From Warburgia ugandensis (lineage: Eukaryota; Streptophyta; Magnoliopsida; Canellales; Canellaceae): a stretch of 64,000 bases of DNA. A program made the position numbers and the translations under genes. The notes under the pieces were generated by a model, which saw nothing but the letters and a program-made list of their open reading frames with translations, ran no database searches and was not told the origin of the DNA. Location: contig CP141138.1 in assembly GCA_035236585.1 (NCBI GenBank), positions 24,935,437 through 24,999,436 on the forward strand, in the 5' to 3' direction. This document shows, piece by piece, positions 13,211-26,984 of this stretch (positions are counted from its first letter, which is position 1; every line of letters starts with the position of its first letter).

Positions 13211-15748
13211 TGAATAACTACAAATAAATAAATAAACGTGCTTACTAACAATTATGAGGTATAATCCATCAAATATATATTGATAAGCTTACCAATGCAA
13301 GTCAAATAAAATAAATATAAATCACATGTCATTAAAATCTACTTGTGGGCAAAGATTTTAACACAAAAGCAAAGATTTTATCACAAAATTGATTCATTAA
13401 TATATATGATGAAACTAATAAATTATAAATGTTCTTTAATGCCTGTGAGCTAATTAAGAAATAAAAAATTAATTTTACTATTTCATCCTAATTAATCATA
13501 ATAATATAATAATTTTTCTGTGGGGTAAAATTATTATATCAACATGTCAATTAGAATTTGATGCAATTTAAAACTTTAATGTGATCAACAATTTTAATTA
13601 TCCACTTAATATATGTATTTTTCATATTTAAAGATGTTGTGGCTATTCCTTAAATATTAAATACATATTGATCACATGACATCCATAAAATAATTTTCAT
13701 ATCAAGACAATTCCATATAAGCATACCATAAATTAAAACTAAATAATTTATGTTGCTAATCATGTCTTGAATTAAGCTATAATTATTGACTAATTTAGAA
13801 GTTGTTTTTTTTCTAAATTAATAGTCAATTAATTTAAATATTCAATAAATAGTGCAAATTAATTGTGGCCATTTGTTCATGTATAAAAGGTTTGAGAAAC
13901 TTTATGAGGAGAGTACTATTTATTATCATAAATCCCCTTTTCTCTTTCCCTTTTTTTAATATTATATTTTATACATCTTTAATTTCTAACCCTAATCCCC
14001 TTCCCTCTCTCACTGACCTCTTTCTTCTCCACATGTTCTCCCAACCACTCGAAGAACCCTTTATCATCTTGCCACCAATACCAAACATTGGGTGTGGCGG
14101 TCTGTCTAATGCGAGCAACTGCCCTCAGTTATTCTTGTGGGAAGAATAAACATGCCTATTGAATGCTCAATTGGTGGAATCAATTGTCCTCCCACCCATG
14201 GGAAACGCCAGAAGAGAGAAGAGTGAGTCTGATGGTGAGGATCAATAGTGATTGGGAGAGAAGAGTCTCTAACAGGCACACCAAATTAGGAATGCCAGTG
14301 CCACTATCTCAAATCTAACATTGCATCGGCAAGGGGAGAAATGGGTATCCAGCAGGCACGCAAAAAAAAAAACAGGTATGCTCGGGTTTCAACATTGCCT
14401 TCAACTTCTAGTGAATGCCTAGGATAAATGCAAGTTGATATGTGCGCATTACGTTGGTGCCGCCTATGGTTTCGGAGACAAGGTCTGGCAGCCTTGGGCT
14501 GATGTCGAGCTTGAGGAAGGATGGGAATGGGAGTAATAGTGGGGCTTCTCCTATCCTTGAAGATTAGGAACAACTAGCCAGATCAGGTGACTGTCAAGGC
14601 TTGCTGCGCTTGTGGGAGGAAATAGGGGAACGAGAAAAATTGATTGGCTAAGCAACCCATGTTCGGGCAATCATGCCAGGTCACCAACGCAGGAGAAATA
14701 GGCAAGCCTCGAGAGGGTTCCAACTATGGCAATAGGGAAAGCCCTTGATCACAACATCTCTTCTTTCATGTGCAAATCAACACTGCCTGCAAGAATAAAG
14801 TAGTGGAGTGAAGCTGCTGCTCCAGCAGACATGCCAGATTAGCATCACTGAAGCAAGAGGAAAGTATGAAGGAGATCAGCCTAGCCCGACCATGTCAGTT
14901 CTCCTCCGATTGGATGTCTGCACCATCAGGGCAAGGAAAAATGGCAGAGGCTAAGAGCGATGTGACGAACCAGAATCTAAGAGAGACAATAGGGAAGAAA
15001 CTTCCACTAGTGGCCAACCATCTCTAACACTACCGATCTTGCATGCCTCTCAGGTAATGTTCGAGTATTTGTTCATTTGGGTTGGAGTGATGAGTGTTTG
15101 GTCTCATGATTGAAGACCAGAAAACATTAATAGAAATCAGTTGCCAATTCCTTGGTTTGAAAACTAGAGACATAAGTTCTAGTTTTTTTATTCCTCACGG
15201 AAGATCAAGAGGAAATTTGGGTTTTTGATAAGAAGTTTCACTTCTGATATATGGTATCGTTAAGTGTTCAATTTTGAACAAAATACCCCTAATTTAGCAT
15301 TCAATTAGATCATCTAATCGATCAAATTTGTAATTTTTAGCTTGATTTTGAATTTAGCTCTAATTGTTCATCAAATTATTAATTTGTCAAAATCAATGGT
15401 CAGATTATCATTAATAGCTAATCTGTGGATTAAATTATGATTGAGATGAATCTAATTGCATTTTGTATAGTGCAAATCAACTAAATTGAACATTGAATGG
15501 CTTGGATCTAATCAGTGAACTAGATCATCATCAAGGAACAAAAGGCACATGAGCAATTGATTAAGGAAGTGAGATGGAAACATGCAAATAGTGGGCAAGT
15601 TTCCAAAGTGGAAGAACTAAGATTAGAAGGAAACTAGGGGGAATGTTTGAAAAGAGGAAATAGATGAGTATATAAGAAAATAAGGCAATCTCCTCAAAAA
15701 CTTAACCCCCTGTGGCTGGATCACGTAGGAGGCAGACCCCCCCTTCCC

Positions 15749-15816
<68 letters not shown>

Positions 15817-16248
15817 AGGAAACTAGAATCCCTCTATTCTCCTTCTCATTCCCTTACTCTCTTCCCATCATCACTTCTCCTTAGCTTCTCCATAACTTCC
15901 ACTAACCAGCCCTACTTCCCACTCTTTCACTCTCGCAGCCCTCTTCAGCTATCTCCTTTCCTTCTTCCTTTGTTCAATGGTGCATCGACCAGGACAAGAG
16001 ACTCGTCAACCTCTCTCTTCTCTCCACATTCTCAAACCTCTCTTCTTCATCCCCCTTGGCTGACTCATAGGAGGAGGCAGACTATCTCCTTATTTCTCTC
16101 AACTTTCTTCTCTCTTTCCTCTCCGTCACTCCCTCTTTCCTTCTTTCTTCTTCCTTCTCCATGGCATTCCCAACCCCTCTGCTCTCCCACTCTTTCCTTC
16201 CACACCTCTTTCTCTTTGTTCCCCCTCTATTCTTTTCCTCTATTTTAG
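13211..16248. other. Non-coding AT-rich DNA, probably decayed LTR sequence
   Basis: 13.2-13.9 kb is very AT-rich and may include the Copia 5' LTR, though no clear ends are visible. At 13.9-15.7 kb I see only short incidental frames. From about 15,670 a TATATAAG box, a CT-rich leader and a (CT)n run look like the promoter/leader part of an LTR. The phrase GGCTGGATCACGTAGGAGGC (15,714) recurs in altered form at about 16,058. No gene is recognised. Confidence 0.4.
15752..15813. repeat. (CT)n microsatellite
   Basis: About 30 uninterrupted CT units in a pyrimidine-rich leader-like segment. Confidence 0.95.
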
Positions 16249-16624
16249 ATATTGGAGAGGATCGAAAAGGTTGCATATCATTTAGCAATACCACCTCAGT
16301 TGTTAGATGTACATAATGTATCCCATGTGTCGATGCTAAGGAAGTACATTCTTGATACGACACATTCTTGATCAAATACTTACAAACTATAGCTAGACTT
16401 GACGTATGAGATGAGACATCTAGAGATTTTGGATTTCTAGGAAAAGATTCTAAGAACAAGATAATTCATTTGGTCAAAGTTTTATGGGAACAACATTCTG
16501 CTGAGAAAGCTACTTTGGAAAGTGAGGAAGATATGAGAAGTAGTTTTCCTTATCTGTTTTCTAATGTATAGCATGAGTTCAATAACAGGGTTTCGAGGAT
16601 GAAATTCCTAAAAGGAAGGAAGAT
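16249..16624 (+). mobile_element. Ty3/gypsy (chromovirus-type) integrase C-terminal fragment
   Basis: A short fossil of the 3' end of a gypsy polyprotein, with the familiar segment ending in the plant chromovirus integrase tail (ERIEKVAYHLAIPP-like and HNVSHVSMLRKYI-like phrases), broken in a few places. It runs straight into an LTR start at about 16,625. The rest of the polyprotein is missing. Confidence 0.75.
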
Positions 16625-17218
16625 TATAATGGCCCACATTTTTAAGAAATAAAGAAATGTTATATTTATAAATTATGAAAATTTTTAAGTCAATTATTGA
16701 CTATTATAGTGTAAAAACAAGTTGAAATGAAGCTTAAACAAATTTTCTAATTATAACTTATTAAATATACTATGTGTAATTATAATATAAGTGATAATAA
16801 AACGTTAATCTGGTAGGACTTGACGACCTAAGCTAAGAGTAGCTAAGTGGTCCCAAGTTCAACTTGTCAAGGTGAGGTTTGGACTTTAAGACACCTCCTT
16901 GACAATTTTTAAGAAGAAAATTATGTTTTATGTTATTTTATTAATTAATTATTACAAATTTTACATGTGGATTAGTTATATAAGGAAAACCACATGGTGA
17001 AGGGTGGTTTCCATATGGACAAAACGTGTGAAAATATTGAATGGTGAAATGAATGAGACCAATAGCTAAGAGTTACATATATGAACCATTGGATGATAAT
17101 CCAATGGTTGGGAATAAACAAACAACTAATATTGAAAGAGTTACAAACATGTAATCAATTGAAAAAAGTGTTATAAGGAAAGTATCTATAGAGGAAACAA
17201 AGAAAAATGAAAGAAGGG

Positions 17219-17219
17219 T

Positions 17220-17300
<81 letters not shown>
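17219..17300. repeat. (GA)n microsatellite
   Basis: About 40 GA units, followed by a short (GAA) tail, in the putative LTR leader. Confidence 0.95.
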
Positions 17301-17304
<4 letters not shown>

Positions 17305-18407
17305 AGAAGAAGAAAATAAGAGGAAAGAGGGAAAAGAAAATTTCAGATCCAAAGAAAGAACCAGGCTTGCTAGAATTTCTGATGAAACAAATTGAGGTAG
17401 GTGATGCAAGACTAGATCTTGATTTTCTTTTCTAAAATTATAAACTCCAATGTTTAAATGAGCAATTTTTTTGGATGATCGAGATTTGATCATAAGCATG
17501 ACTATTCTCAATTTGGATAGTTTGATTTCATATATACGCATAGAATTTTCATAAAATACTTTGATCGAATGCATGGTCTAGTACCTTTATTCTATCAAAT
17601 CTGATCTTGTTTCATGTTTAACTTCTTATCTATTATATGCAATTTAAGAACCTATATGCTTGTGTATGTGTATTCTATCAAAAAAATTCAATATACATGC
17701 TTATGTTCACATGTATTTAATTTACTAATGAGACAAATCTTTATTACACATTCAATCGAGTTTTTATATGTAAGCAAGAACGCATGATCTATACTTGAAA
17801 TTATATGCCTCATTGGTATGATTTTTAGAATGAATATACGCATATGCCATAGAGGAGTTTTTCTATTGAAATATTCCAATTTAATTTATGATTGTCCATG
17901 ATAAAGTATGCAACTATTTTGACATCTTTAAGATTTACTTTCTTTTGAATGCAAGACCCATTGGTTAAAAACGCATATACACATGACCTAGACACATGTT
18001 TTGGATCAATCTTTTGGATGGTCTGATTTGAATGTCTATGCATTTTGTATTAGCATGTGGTTGATAACTAGTAAAACTATTGGCTGGATTCTTGTAGTTT
18101 AGATAAACATGGTGTTGAAAATATGTTGTTTCAATGCTTACATGAAAAATATATATTAGAACTTAAAACTAATTAGTAACTCAAATCATGATCAAGTGGT
18201 ATAATATAAGTGTGATGGATCAAATTATCATGACATTTACTCTTTATTTTGCACTTAATTTAATCTAAAACTAAAGGTAATTGAGTACATGGACTAAAGG
18301 TGAATGCATGCAAAAAACTATTAATAAAACTTCTTATACTATTCACTACTATATATAACGTCATAATTAGCATAAAGTTGTAATAGTTCCAACACTTATT
18401 TATGGTT

Positions 18408-19315
18408 TGTAATGACCCAACATTTTGGAGACATTTTGCATAAAGAACAAACATAGTGGGATGTACTAATGATCTTGTAACTTGACTATTTTGGAATAAA
18501 TATATGTTTATTATATGTTTAAGGGTCATATTAGGTGGTTGAATGTTTGATCAAAATTCACATAGGAAACTTAGGAATTTGTAAATAAAATTAGTACCAC
18601 TAGATACTACACACAAAATGGAATCCAATGCCTCAAAGAACGCCGAAAACAGAGCTCGTATGACAAAGTTATAGGCGTTAGAAGATTGAGGGCATTTTGG
18701 TAAAATGCACCTAAAAAATGAAAAAGCCAAAAACCACAGGGGGCCGTTTTGATAACGGCACCCCCTGTCTTCTTCCTCCTCCAGCCCTCTCTCGATTTCT
18801 TCAGAAACGCCAGGTTTTTAGAGATTTCCACCACCGCCATTGGCAGCACCGCCTTCTTCCCTCTATAAATACCCTCCACCCCTTCTTCCCAAATCGCGCT
18901 TCTCCTTTCCAATTTCTCCCAAAACCATATCTTGCAATAGGGGTTTGGAGGCGAGTTCAAGGCCTCGTTGCGTCGCGTGGAGGGCTCCCCAGGTACGTAT
19001 CTCTTCCCCACATCATTCTCCTCTCTTCCCTCACTCTTTTCCCCAAGGTTTTGGGCTAGATCTGGGTGTCTCCCGGCCGGAGAACGCCTTGGTAAGCAGG
19101 GTTCGTTCTAGAACCCTCAACCCGCCAACCATGGTTCCGGCGAGTGCCGAAACCACTGACCAGGGTGCCGTTCCAGGCTGCCCAAACTGGCCCTTGATCC
19201 CCTTTCCTTACTAGCCCAGATCCACGCCGGATCTGGGTGCTTTTCTGGCTGAACATCACCGGCTTTCGTGACCCAAACCAAATGGGTGAAAACCCGTCGA
19301 TCGATCGATCGATCG

Positions 19316-19363
<48 letters not shown>

Positions 19364-21271
19364 TCCCAGGGCCACACAAGCGTCCTAGGGGCACACGAAC
19401 GTCCCAGGGTGCACGGTACTGTCTAGGACGCCCGGCTTGACGCACACCCGTGCCAAGCTCCTTGGGGGCTGTCCTCGCTCACGTGTCATGTGCGAATAGT
19501 TTTCTTGGCTCGACCAGGACTCATGGGATGTCCTAGGAGCCAAAGCACTCTATAGCTATGCCTAAGACGCGTCAGTGCAACAGTGCACACCCTGGCACGC
19601 CATTCGAACATGCGCACATGATCCAACCTGGTTGCGGTGTGACCAGGAGGCACGCATATACTAGAAACCATAGAGCGCGTATTCTAGAACTATGGCGCGC
19701 AAGACCCTAGGCGCTACATTTGGGTCGTCCGTTAAGGCGCAACCTTTTAAAATCCAAATTTGGAGCCTATACAATAAAATAGCATAGATTAACGCCTAGA
19801 TCTTATGTTTGAACATCACTCAGGACCTTACCAAGATATACTCAGACTCGAGGTGAAGACAGGCACGAGCGACGTAACAACGCACGAGGTAGGTAGTATG
19901 ATCCTACTCTGTTTTCAAAATACATCATAAACGTTCATTAAGTTACTTGTTTTAATACTGTATTAAGCATGTGGTTTAAACTATGCTGTTCTTATACAAG
20001 TATGCGGGACCTGCTTGCATGATTTATGTATTTGAAAAATCTTGCATTAATTGAAGAATGCTATTGAGAAATAGTGTTTTTATACACGTTATGGATTCAT
20101 TGCATTTTACGCAATGCTTGCATACTTTGAAAACAAAGCCATAAATTGCATGGTTTTATGTTGATTTGAGGTTTGGACTATGTATGGTTTTGGGCTATTA
20201 AGCCCAGTGGGCACTATGCTGAGGGGTACGGGTTTGGCCTTCCAGCCTCTACCACCAAAAAGGTGGATGGTATCGCTGCCAAAAACGGTATTGTCCCTTC
20301 CCTGACTGCTGTGATCAACAAGGACGACCACTGGAGGTGTTCACGGCACCCTTTCGGGGACATATCCATAGTCGCCGTGGAGGCTATGGTGGACTGGTCT
20401 CTAGATACCGGAGACATGCGATCCAGAGTGGTTCTGGTCGTAAGCATGGTGACCCTATGATTTCAGTAGTATGGATATGCATATAGCATTTAAATTGGTC
20501 GTAAACGAGTACTCGTGACTAGATGACTTGAGATCGGTGCATGTTACTTCGTGATGCTATCATTTACTTCATATGTAGACTACTTTAAGTATTTTCTGCT
20601 CATTATATACTACGCATGGCTTTGACATATGGTGTAGATCTCATAACCGGGATATGGTGAATCTATTGATTTTGACTTTCTAAACTCAGACATACTGTTA
20701 GTATTGCATACTAACTCGTGATTGATAAAGAATTTCAATAGATGACATTACTTACACTTTATGCATACATTTGTGCACCTATTACAAATTTAGCATGACT
20801 TTCATGCAACCACTTTGAACTCTGTATGATGCATTGTTGTGTTTTTAAAAAGGGTAGTGTCAGGTTACCTATTGAGTATGATAAATACTCAACCCAATCC
20901 ATTATTTTTCAGATCAAACAAAAGACAAATAGAAGAAATATCAGGAGGCGTTAGAACCAAAGTCAAGTAGGCAAAGGTACGATTTAATTAGTAATTTCCT
21001 TTGGTAACTACTATAATCTTGATTGTAAGTATTTGTTGTAGCTGTGGCTGTGACTAACAATCGTGGGAGTGATTACTTGTTTTGATTTGATTTATAAATT
21101 GCCATGGCACTATGCATTGAGCGTTCATTTTGACACTCGGGCTCTTTATACAATGTTCTTTGAAAAAGAAGAAAATTTTCTTGCATTCTTCTGCATAAAT
21201 TGTTTTAAAACTAGAGATCGATCTTGCTGCGTTTTTACCAAAAATGGCATTGAAAAACCCGAGTTGTCACA
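18408..21271 (+). mobile_element. Solo LTR of a Tekay/Del-like Ty3/gypsy element, nested
   Basis: A 2,864-bp LTR begins TGTAATGACCCAAC and ends CCCGAGTTGTCACA. The flanks TGGTT (18,403-18,407) and TGATT (21,272-21,276) match at four of five bases and are read as an aged target duplication. Internal landmarks shared with the solo LTR at 28 kb include the AACGCCGAAAACAGAGCTCG phrase about 230 bp in. No internal region remains, so it arose by LTR-LTR recombination. Confidence 0.75.
19298..19361. repeat. (GATC)n-(GA)n compound microsatellite
   Basis: About five CGAT units run into about 20 GA units inside the solo LTR. Confidence 0.9.
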
Positions 21272-21572
21272 TGATTTCATACACTTGATTATATAAAGGG
21301 TGTAAAGAAGATTGGTCATTCATGTATTATGAGCCAAACGACCAGCTAGTGTATGAGGTGTTGGACAGGCAGCTGCACCATACCCAAGTGAAGCTCAGGT
21401 GTATGGCACTATGATCATACCTGCTACACCAGGCATGTGCTTTTGGACCAGCAAAAACATAGACACATTTATAAGCGCAAGGTACAGCTACACTAGGCAT
21501 CAAGTAGTGTAAGATAAAACATTTTATTCCTGCATTGTGGGTATAGGATGCTTATGAAATTATGATACAAGA

Positions 21573-21573
<1 letters not shown>

Positions 21574-21629
<56 letters not shown>
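21574..21629. repeat. (AAT)n microsatellite
   Basis: About 18 ATA/AAT units. Confidence 0.95.
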
Positions 21630-22448
21630 TGCTCACTTAAATCTGGGTACCCATATATCTAAGAAAACATAGATGAGGCGTGTAATGCAATGGGTAATGT
21701 TTGACACTAGTGAGTCTAACATCACCTAGGCACACCATTCATCTAATTGCACCATGCGTGATAATATAACTCAAATAGGTCATATCAAAGGAGCAGTGTT
21801 ATAGGCAATATAGTGGTGCAAATGACACCAAATCGTGTTTGAGCACCATGCATTATGTTGCGTGTAATGCACATAGTACTCCAGGTCATGTTATGGTGCA
21901 CGATAAATTGGATAAGATATGTTAATATAGCATGCCAAATTATGTATTGATGAGTTGGGCATCAATGACTTTTTTGACACCTTGTACCTCAACCATACAT
22001 AGATCAACTTTGCACTAAGCTATAGGGTGGCATGCTGATGTTGGACTGTGTATGAATGCAGTAGAGCATAGGTTTTACTCTAGGGCATCTTATATATATA
22101 ATACTATGCTCTATGTATAAAAACATACAAACAGATTGCCATGTTTTGTAAGCATCTAAGACAAATAAAACATTGTATACTAAGCGGGACTGCCCATGTG
22201 TCTTGCACCAATAAACAAATAAATAAACTAAACCACCTAGAAGTGTCCAGGCGCATGGCACCAAGTAAACTAACATTGACTAGGCACATAATACCAATCT
22301 GCCTCGCAATGATCAGTCACATAATATTAATCATTCTAACCTTGTTTAGATACATATGCACTAAGTAGTCTAGTAATGGCCAGATGCATGGATATTTCAC
22401 ATCTAGCGGTTACCTAGTATATATATTAGCATTGAATATTGATCAACA

Positions 22449-22471
22449 TATATATATATATATATATATAT
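22449..22471. repeat. (AT)n microsatellite
   Basis: About 11 AT units in AT-rich LTR-like DNA. Confidence 0.85.
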
Positions 22472-24107
22472 TCTTGGCAGAAATTAGAATACATGAAATC
22501 GTATAACTTCAAATATGTGGATATTGAACTAAAACACAATGCACAGCATAATAAGTGATGCTTGTAACATATTATATACAGAGTCACACCCAATGAATTT
22601 AGCATAATGAATGTGACAAACAGTATACAAAAAAAAATAAAAAAAAATAACTACACTATCCAACTTGCTATGCAGTGCTATAATTTATGGGTTATGTTTA
22701 TGATTGGGATGGATGACTAATGTAGGACCCTCAGCTATTTGGAAGTTATGCTTAGGAACTATGGCTTTATTTGGTATATTATTTGCATTTGATAATACTT
22801 GGAATAGATATTAACTCAAAGCTTTGTATGTAACAAGTGATTAATAAATAAATATGATGATATTGAATGGTTATGAAACCCTTCTGATTTGTTTTGTTGG
22901 ATTTCATTTGATTCTTCAAGAGAATTGTGCATAATCACATGTGATTTGGCATATAAATGTTTCTTCTTCTTTTTTAATCATGAATTGATCTATATGAATT
23001 CCACAATTTGGCCCTAAGGGGTATGCATGTGTTCTAAACTAACAAGAATGAATAATTCGTGCTACTTGTTAGTATACCTTTAGTTTTGATTTGGGCACTT
23101 TAGTGCCACAAGAGTTTGAGTAATTAGGCAACTTAATGAGTTAGTCCTGACTTGGGGATTTTATATAAAAAACCCCATCGGTTACTATGCTAGGAAGTTC
23201 GATTGGTCACTGGCTTCTGAACAAGCACTGGCCTATGGTAGGCATGTTTGACAGGAGTAAGTCACATGGGAAGGCTACTCTTGTTTTTTGTTTGATCCGC
23301 CCATCCCATGTAGATGGTGTAGTCAGTGTAGTACCCACTGGCTAGTGCAAATTGAAACTTTTGTTTCATTGTGTGCATAGTTAATCTTATGATTTGTTTG
23401 GATATGAGTTGACATGTTGATTGTTCTCAAGAATATTAACCTATGCCACTTAGTGATTGATCATTTGATCTAATTACTTTATTAGCTGATGAATTGATGG
23501 ATTAATCGATTTGATTATGTTATTTGAAATAGTTTGATTTTGATGGAAATACTTTGATAGGATTTGAAGTGCTACTATTTGGCGATAACATTAATTTTTA
23601 TAAATCAATCATATGCAATTAATTTTAAAAAAAATTTAGAGCATAGAATTCTGCTATTTTGACTAGTCTTGTATTTTCTACTGGCTAATTTATATTACTT
23701 ACAAAACCACCCCGCAGGTGAAGAGCAGAAGGAAAAGCATGAGATTAACACGCAGAAGCTTAGGTAAACTTGTAGTTTCAAAATATGAAGAACTAGAAAC
23801 AATTTTACTTTATTTGAAGACTTTAGTCAATTTGTAATAAATTATAATATTTGAACTTTAAATTGTGATTTAACTTAGTAGCATTTGGGCTGTGATTAGT
23901 AGGCCTTAGCTGGCTGTAAAAGATGAATTGTTACTTTGAATATATTGTGGAGATTTACTGGACATATTTGGGCTAGAATAAGTAATAAAAATATATCATT
24001 ATATGTAGAGTTGTAAAATAAATAAATAAATAAAAATCAAGGATCAATCCTGATAAGTTTTTCAAAGATATTTAGAAAATCTATTTATAAAAATCCAGGA
24101 CGTCACA

Positions 24108-25560
24108 GTTGATATCAAGGCCCAAAGTAGACAATATTGCGATTGTTGAAACCCTTAGGTGTTACAATCCAGCACACCACCACTGCATCACTCTCTTCAT
24201 CAAATCCCTCTCCCTTGCTCTTCCTTCATTACATCTCCTCTCCCCTTCACAATTCAATAGCACTGGCGTCATCTCCCATTGACTTCAACATGCCACCCTA
24301 ATGCCACTACCCCACTTAGGATCTCCACCCTCTTACTACCCATTACCTCAATTCCCAAACCCCTCTAACTTCTCCTCCTAGCATTAGCTAGGCCACTCCT
24401 CCCCTCCTCTCTCATTGGTTTTGTTCGCATGACCTTGCTTCAGTCGCCTGATCTCCTCCCTAGGTTCCAGCTTCCACGCGACAAGCCCTTGTCGTCTGAC
24501 CACAACGGATTGCCTAGTTCATCACCCTCCACTTAGCGGTGCCAAATCCACCCCCTATTCTTCCTCTAGCCTAGCACCGGTCCACCGGGAACCCCTTTGT
24601 TTCCCTTTCTCTTTTCCCAGCATTGTCTCCAATCACCAGCAAATTCCCTCTCTCTACTTCACTAGGCGACCTGGACAAGGAAACCCAAAACGGGTTTCCC
24701 TTTGTTTTCTGCTTTCTCCACTTCTTTCCCTTCTTCTTAGGCTATCCCTCCTCTGGCTTCCTCTCCCATCTCCATCAGGTTTCCCTGTTTCTTCTTTAGT
24801 TTTAAATCTTATTTTGTGTTAATTTCAATTCTGCCCTTTTCCCTTTATTTCAATTCCATTTATGTCCTCTTTTTAATTTCCTCTGTGTCCCTATCTATTC
24901 CAGTTCTATTTTATCTTCATTCTGCATATCCATGAATTGCTCAATCTGAGCCAGATTAATCAAGTCTTAACTTAATCAACGGGTTACAGCCTTAACCATT
25001 AAGATTTCTCTATCTCTCCTCTGTTTCTTTTTAGATTTTCAATTAAATTTGATATTTCATTCTTAGAACATCCTTATACTTAATTAATGCCTTTGATCTT
25101 AAATCTAAAATCCAAAAAGTGATCTAGACCGTCCAAATCCCAAAATCACAATTTAGCCCAAATCTTTATGATTTTGAGGAATCCGACAAATTCAGTCGGT
25201 AGATCTCTAATCAATGACATGCTGGAAATGTTTATGAATACTGATCAACTCCCAAAATACAAGAATTGAAGAAATTGACATTGATTAAGCTAGGGAAGTA
25301 GATTTTTCATGTTATTTGCTTTATTTTCTTTTCTTTTTGGAACTGAAAATTCTATAACTTTTATCAGTTGAATAGATATGAACTTTATTCCAATTCCAAT
25401 TATTTTTTGTTATTTATATCTATTTTTGATAATTAAATTTTATTTAAACTCCTACTTTTAAGTTGAGTCTTTGTGGGATTGACCCGTACTTACATTAGCT
25501 ATATTACAATAGCCCGTGCACTTGCAGTTAAATACATCAATAGGTATGTACATTTAAACA
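24108..25560 (+). mobile_element. Probable retrotransposon leader fragment
   Basis: Right after the LTR end comes GTTGATATCAAGGCCCAAAG, a degraded likeness of the TGGTATCAGAGC primer-binding site. Farther on, GACCCGTACTTACATTAGCT and GCCCGTGCACTTGCAGTTAA (about 25,480-25,530) resemble phrases I know from untranslated leaders of plant gypsy elements. No coding domain is visible. Boundaries are uncertain. Confidence 0.35.
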
Positions 25561-25921
25561 TTTGTTTTCCATAATGCCAGTGTTGGTTCAATTGCTAACT
25601 TCGTGTTCTTCTGCAGATGTTGAGAACACATTCATTTGTTTAGATATCTATCAAACAGAAATGGCAAAACTGTTAGGCAGAGGAATTATACAACGCTCTA
25701 ATACCACATGTAAACCATTTTTCTAGATGTTTACAGTAAATTAAAATCTCAAGAAAAAGCAAAAAAATGAATGATTTAGAAACTTACCTCTAGCCATAGC
25801 AAAGATCCAATGCAGTTTAAGTGATCTTCTAATCCTTTTCAATTCACAGTGATGGAGAACCAAAAACTGTAGTAACAGTTTCTCAAATTGCAGGATTAGG
25901 GACCTTTAAATAAATAGTTAG

Positions 25922-25954
25922 TGGCAGTTATCCTTCCATCAAGGATAACTGCCA
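25922..25954. repeat. Perfect 14-bp inverted repeat (hairpin)
   Basis: TGGCAGTTATCCTT and its exact reverse complement are separated by the 5-base loop CCATC. It has no terminator context in a plant nuclear intergenic region; it may be a transposon relic. Confidence 0.8.
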
Positions 25955-26554
25955 TGGACAGTTAACATATGTTAAATGTGTAGCAGATGCATTAGATTTT
26001 GAATAAAATGTTATGGACCACCAAAGTGTCTAACACATCAGCCTCTCTTCCACACTAGCTTTAGGACCTATATTGTGTCTATCTATGCATCAAGGATTTA
26101 CAATTGCAGCTAGAGGGACATGTTGGGATAGATGTTTGGTGATCCAAATTGTTCATCTGGCCATGCTAGAGGTTTAAGACAATCTCATGGAGAAGATGAA
26201 CAATTTGACTCACAACAATTTGCTCCCATATGTTCCTTTAGCTGAATGAGTATTACAAAGATTAGACACCATATAATTTCTTCTCTTAAATAATTTTTTA
26301 GGTGTAAATTGAATAAAGGATCAAATTTGTGTCTATTGTTATTTTGATATATTCACCAATAATATGGGATATTGCTTGGTTCTTGTCATTATTTTCTATA
26401 TTTTTGTGATTTCAAGTTTTCGTTGTGATTTATTATCCTTCTTCGATGCTTGGACTTATAAAATTTCCGCTAAATAGTCTATAGGATTTAATGGGCCTTT
26501 GGAGAAAGTTCGAAAAGGTAAAGAAACAGCAATCTAGTCAGCAATTTTTACTTA

Positions 26555-26680
26555 TTACAAACAAGAATCTGACTATAATATCAGTGTTGAAAATGACCCT
26601 AGGACGTTTTCACAAGCAATGAATGGTAATAAATCTAAATCATGGTATGATGCTATGAAAGATGAAATTATTTTCAGAAC
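26555..26680 (+). mobile_element. Short Copia polyprotein fragment
   Basis: The sequence contains a phrase typical of the region just before Copia reverse transcriptase (DPRTFSQAMNG, then SWYDAMKDEI). Only about 40 residues are recognisable and neither end is defined. It is an old, broken fossil. Confidence 0.6.
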
Positions 26681-26984
26681 TTTTCCCAAGCCTACATTTC
26701 ATCCTGCCAAAAGACTTGTTGATCTTAAGGTGAAAAATAGCCTTAATGAGAATATAAATAGGTAGGAATTAAGGTGAACTATTATTAAAAAAAATCATGT
26801 TTTCTTTAACAAGTACTACAATTAAACTTCAGGATAACAGAGTGTCTATGCTAGTTTTTATCTCCATAATTGTAGTGGCGCTATTGTTGGTGGCGTTGGC
26901 TTCGATCCTTCACAAGATAATAAGGAAGTGACTGAGAGATTCAAACCACGGGGACATTGAACATTTAACAGGTCAGGTAAAAGA

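Larger units (their letters stand above)
16625..24107 (+). mobile_element. Long gypsy LTR-like region interrupted by a solo LTR
   Basis: It begins TATAATGGCCCACATTTTTA directly after the integrase tail and ends AAAATCCAGGACGTCACA, the same end pattern as the two solo LTRs in this window. Removing the nested solo LTR leaves about 4.6 kb. Its 3' third shares the layout of the others (a CCCGCAGGTGAAGA-like phrase about 400 bp before the end). Treating it as one LTR is an inference. Between 21.3 and 22.7 kb I see no recognisable content apart from microsatellites. Confidence 0.5.

Noticed and set aside
15712-16248. 178-codon Ser/Leu-rich ORF
   Set aside because: Driven by the (CT)n microsatellite and a pyrimidine-rich LTR-like leader; no domain.
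17155-17574. 139-codon ORF with a Ser-Leu repeat
   Set aside because: Created by the (GA)n run read on the other strand.
18607-19445. Overlapping ORFs of 113-134 codons on both strands
   Set aside because: They fall inside the solo LTR, lack known domains and include GATC/GA microsatellite.
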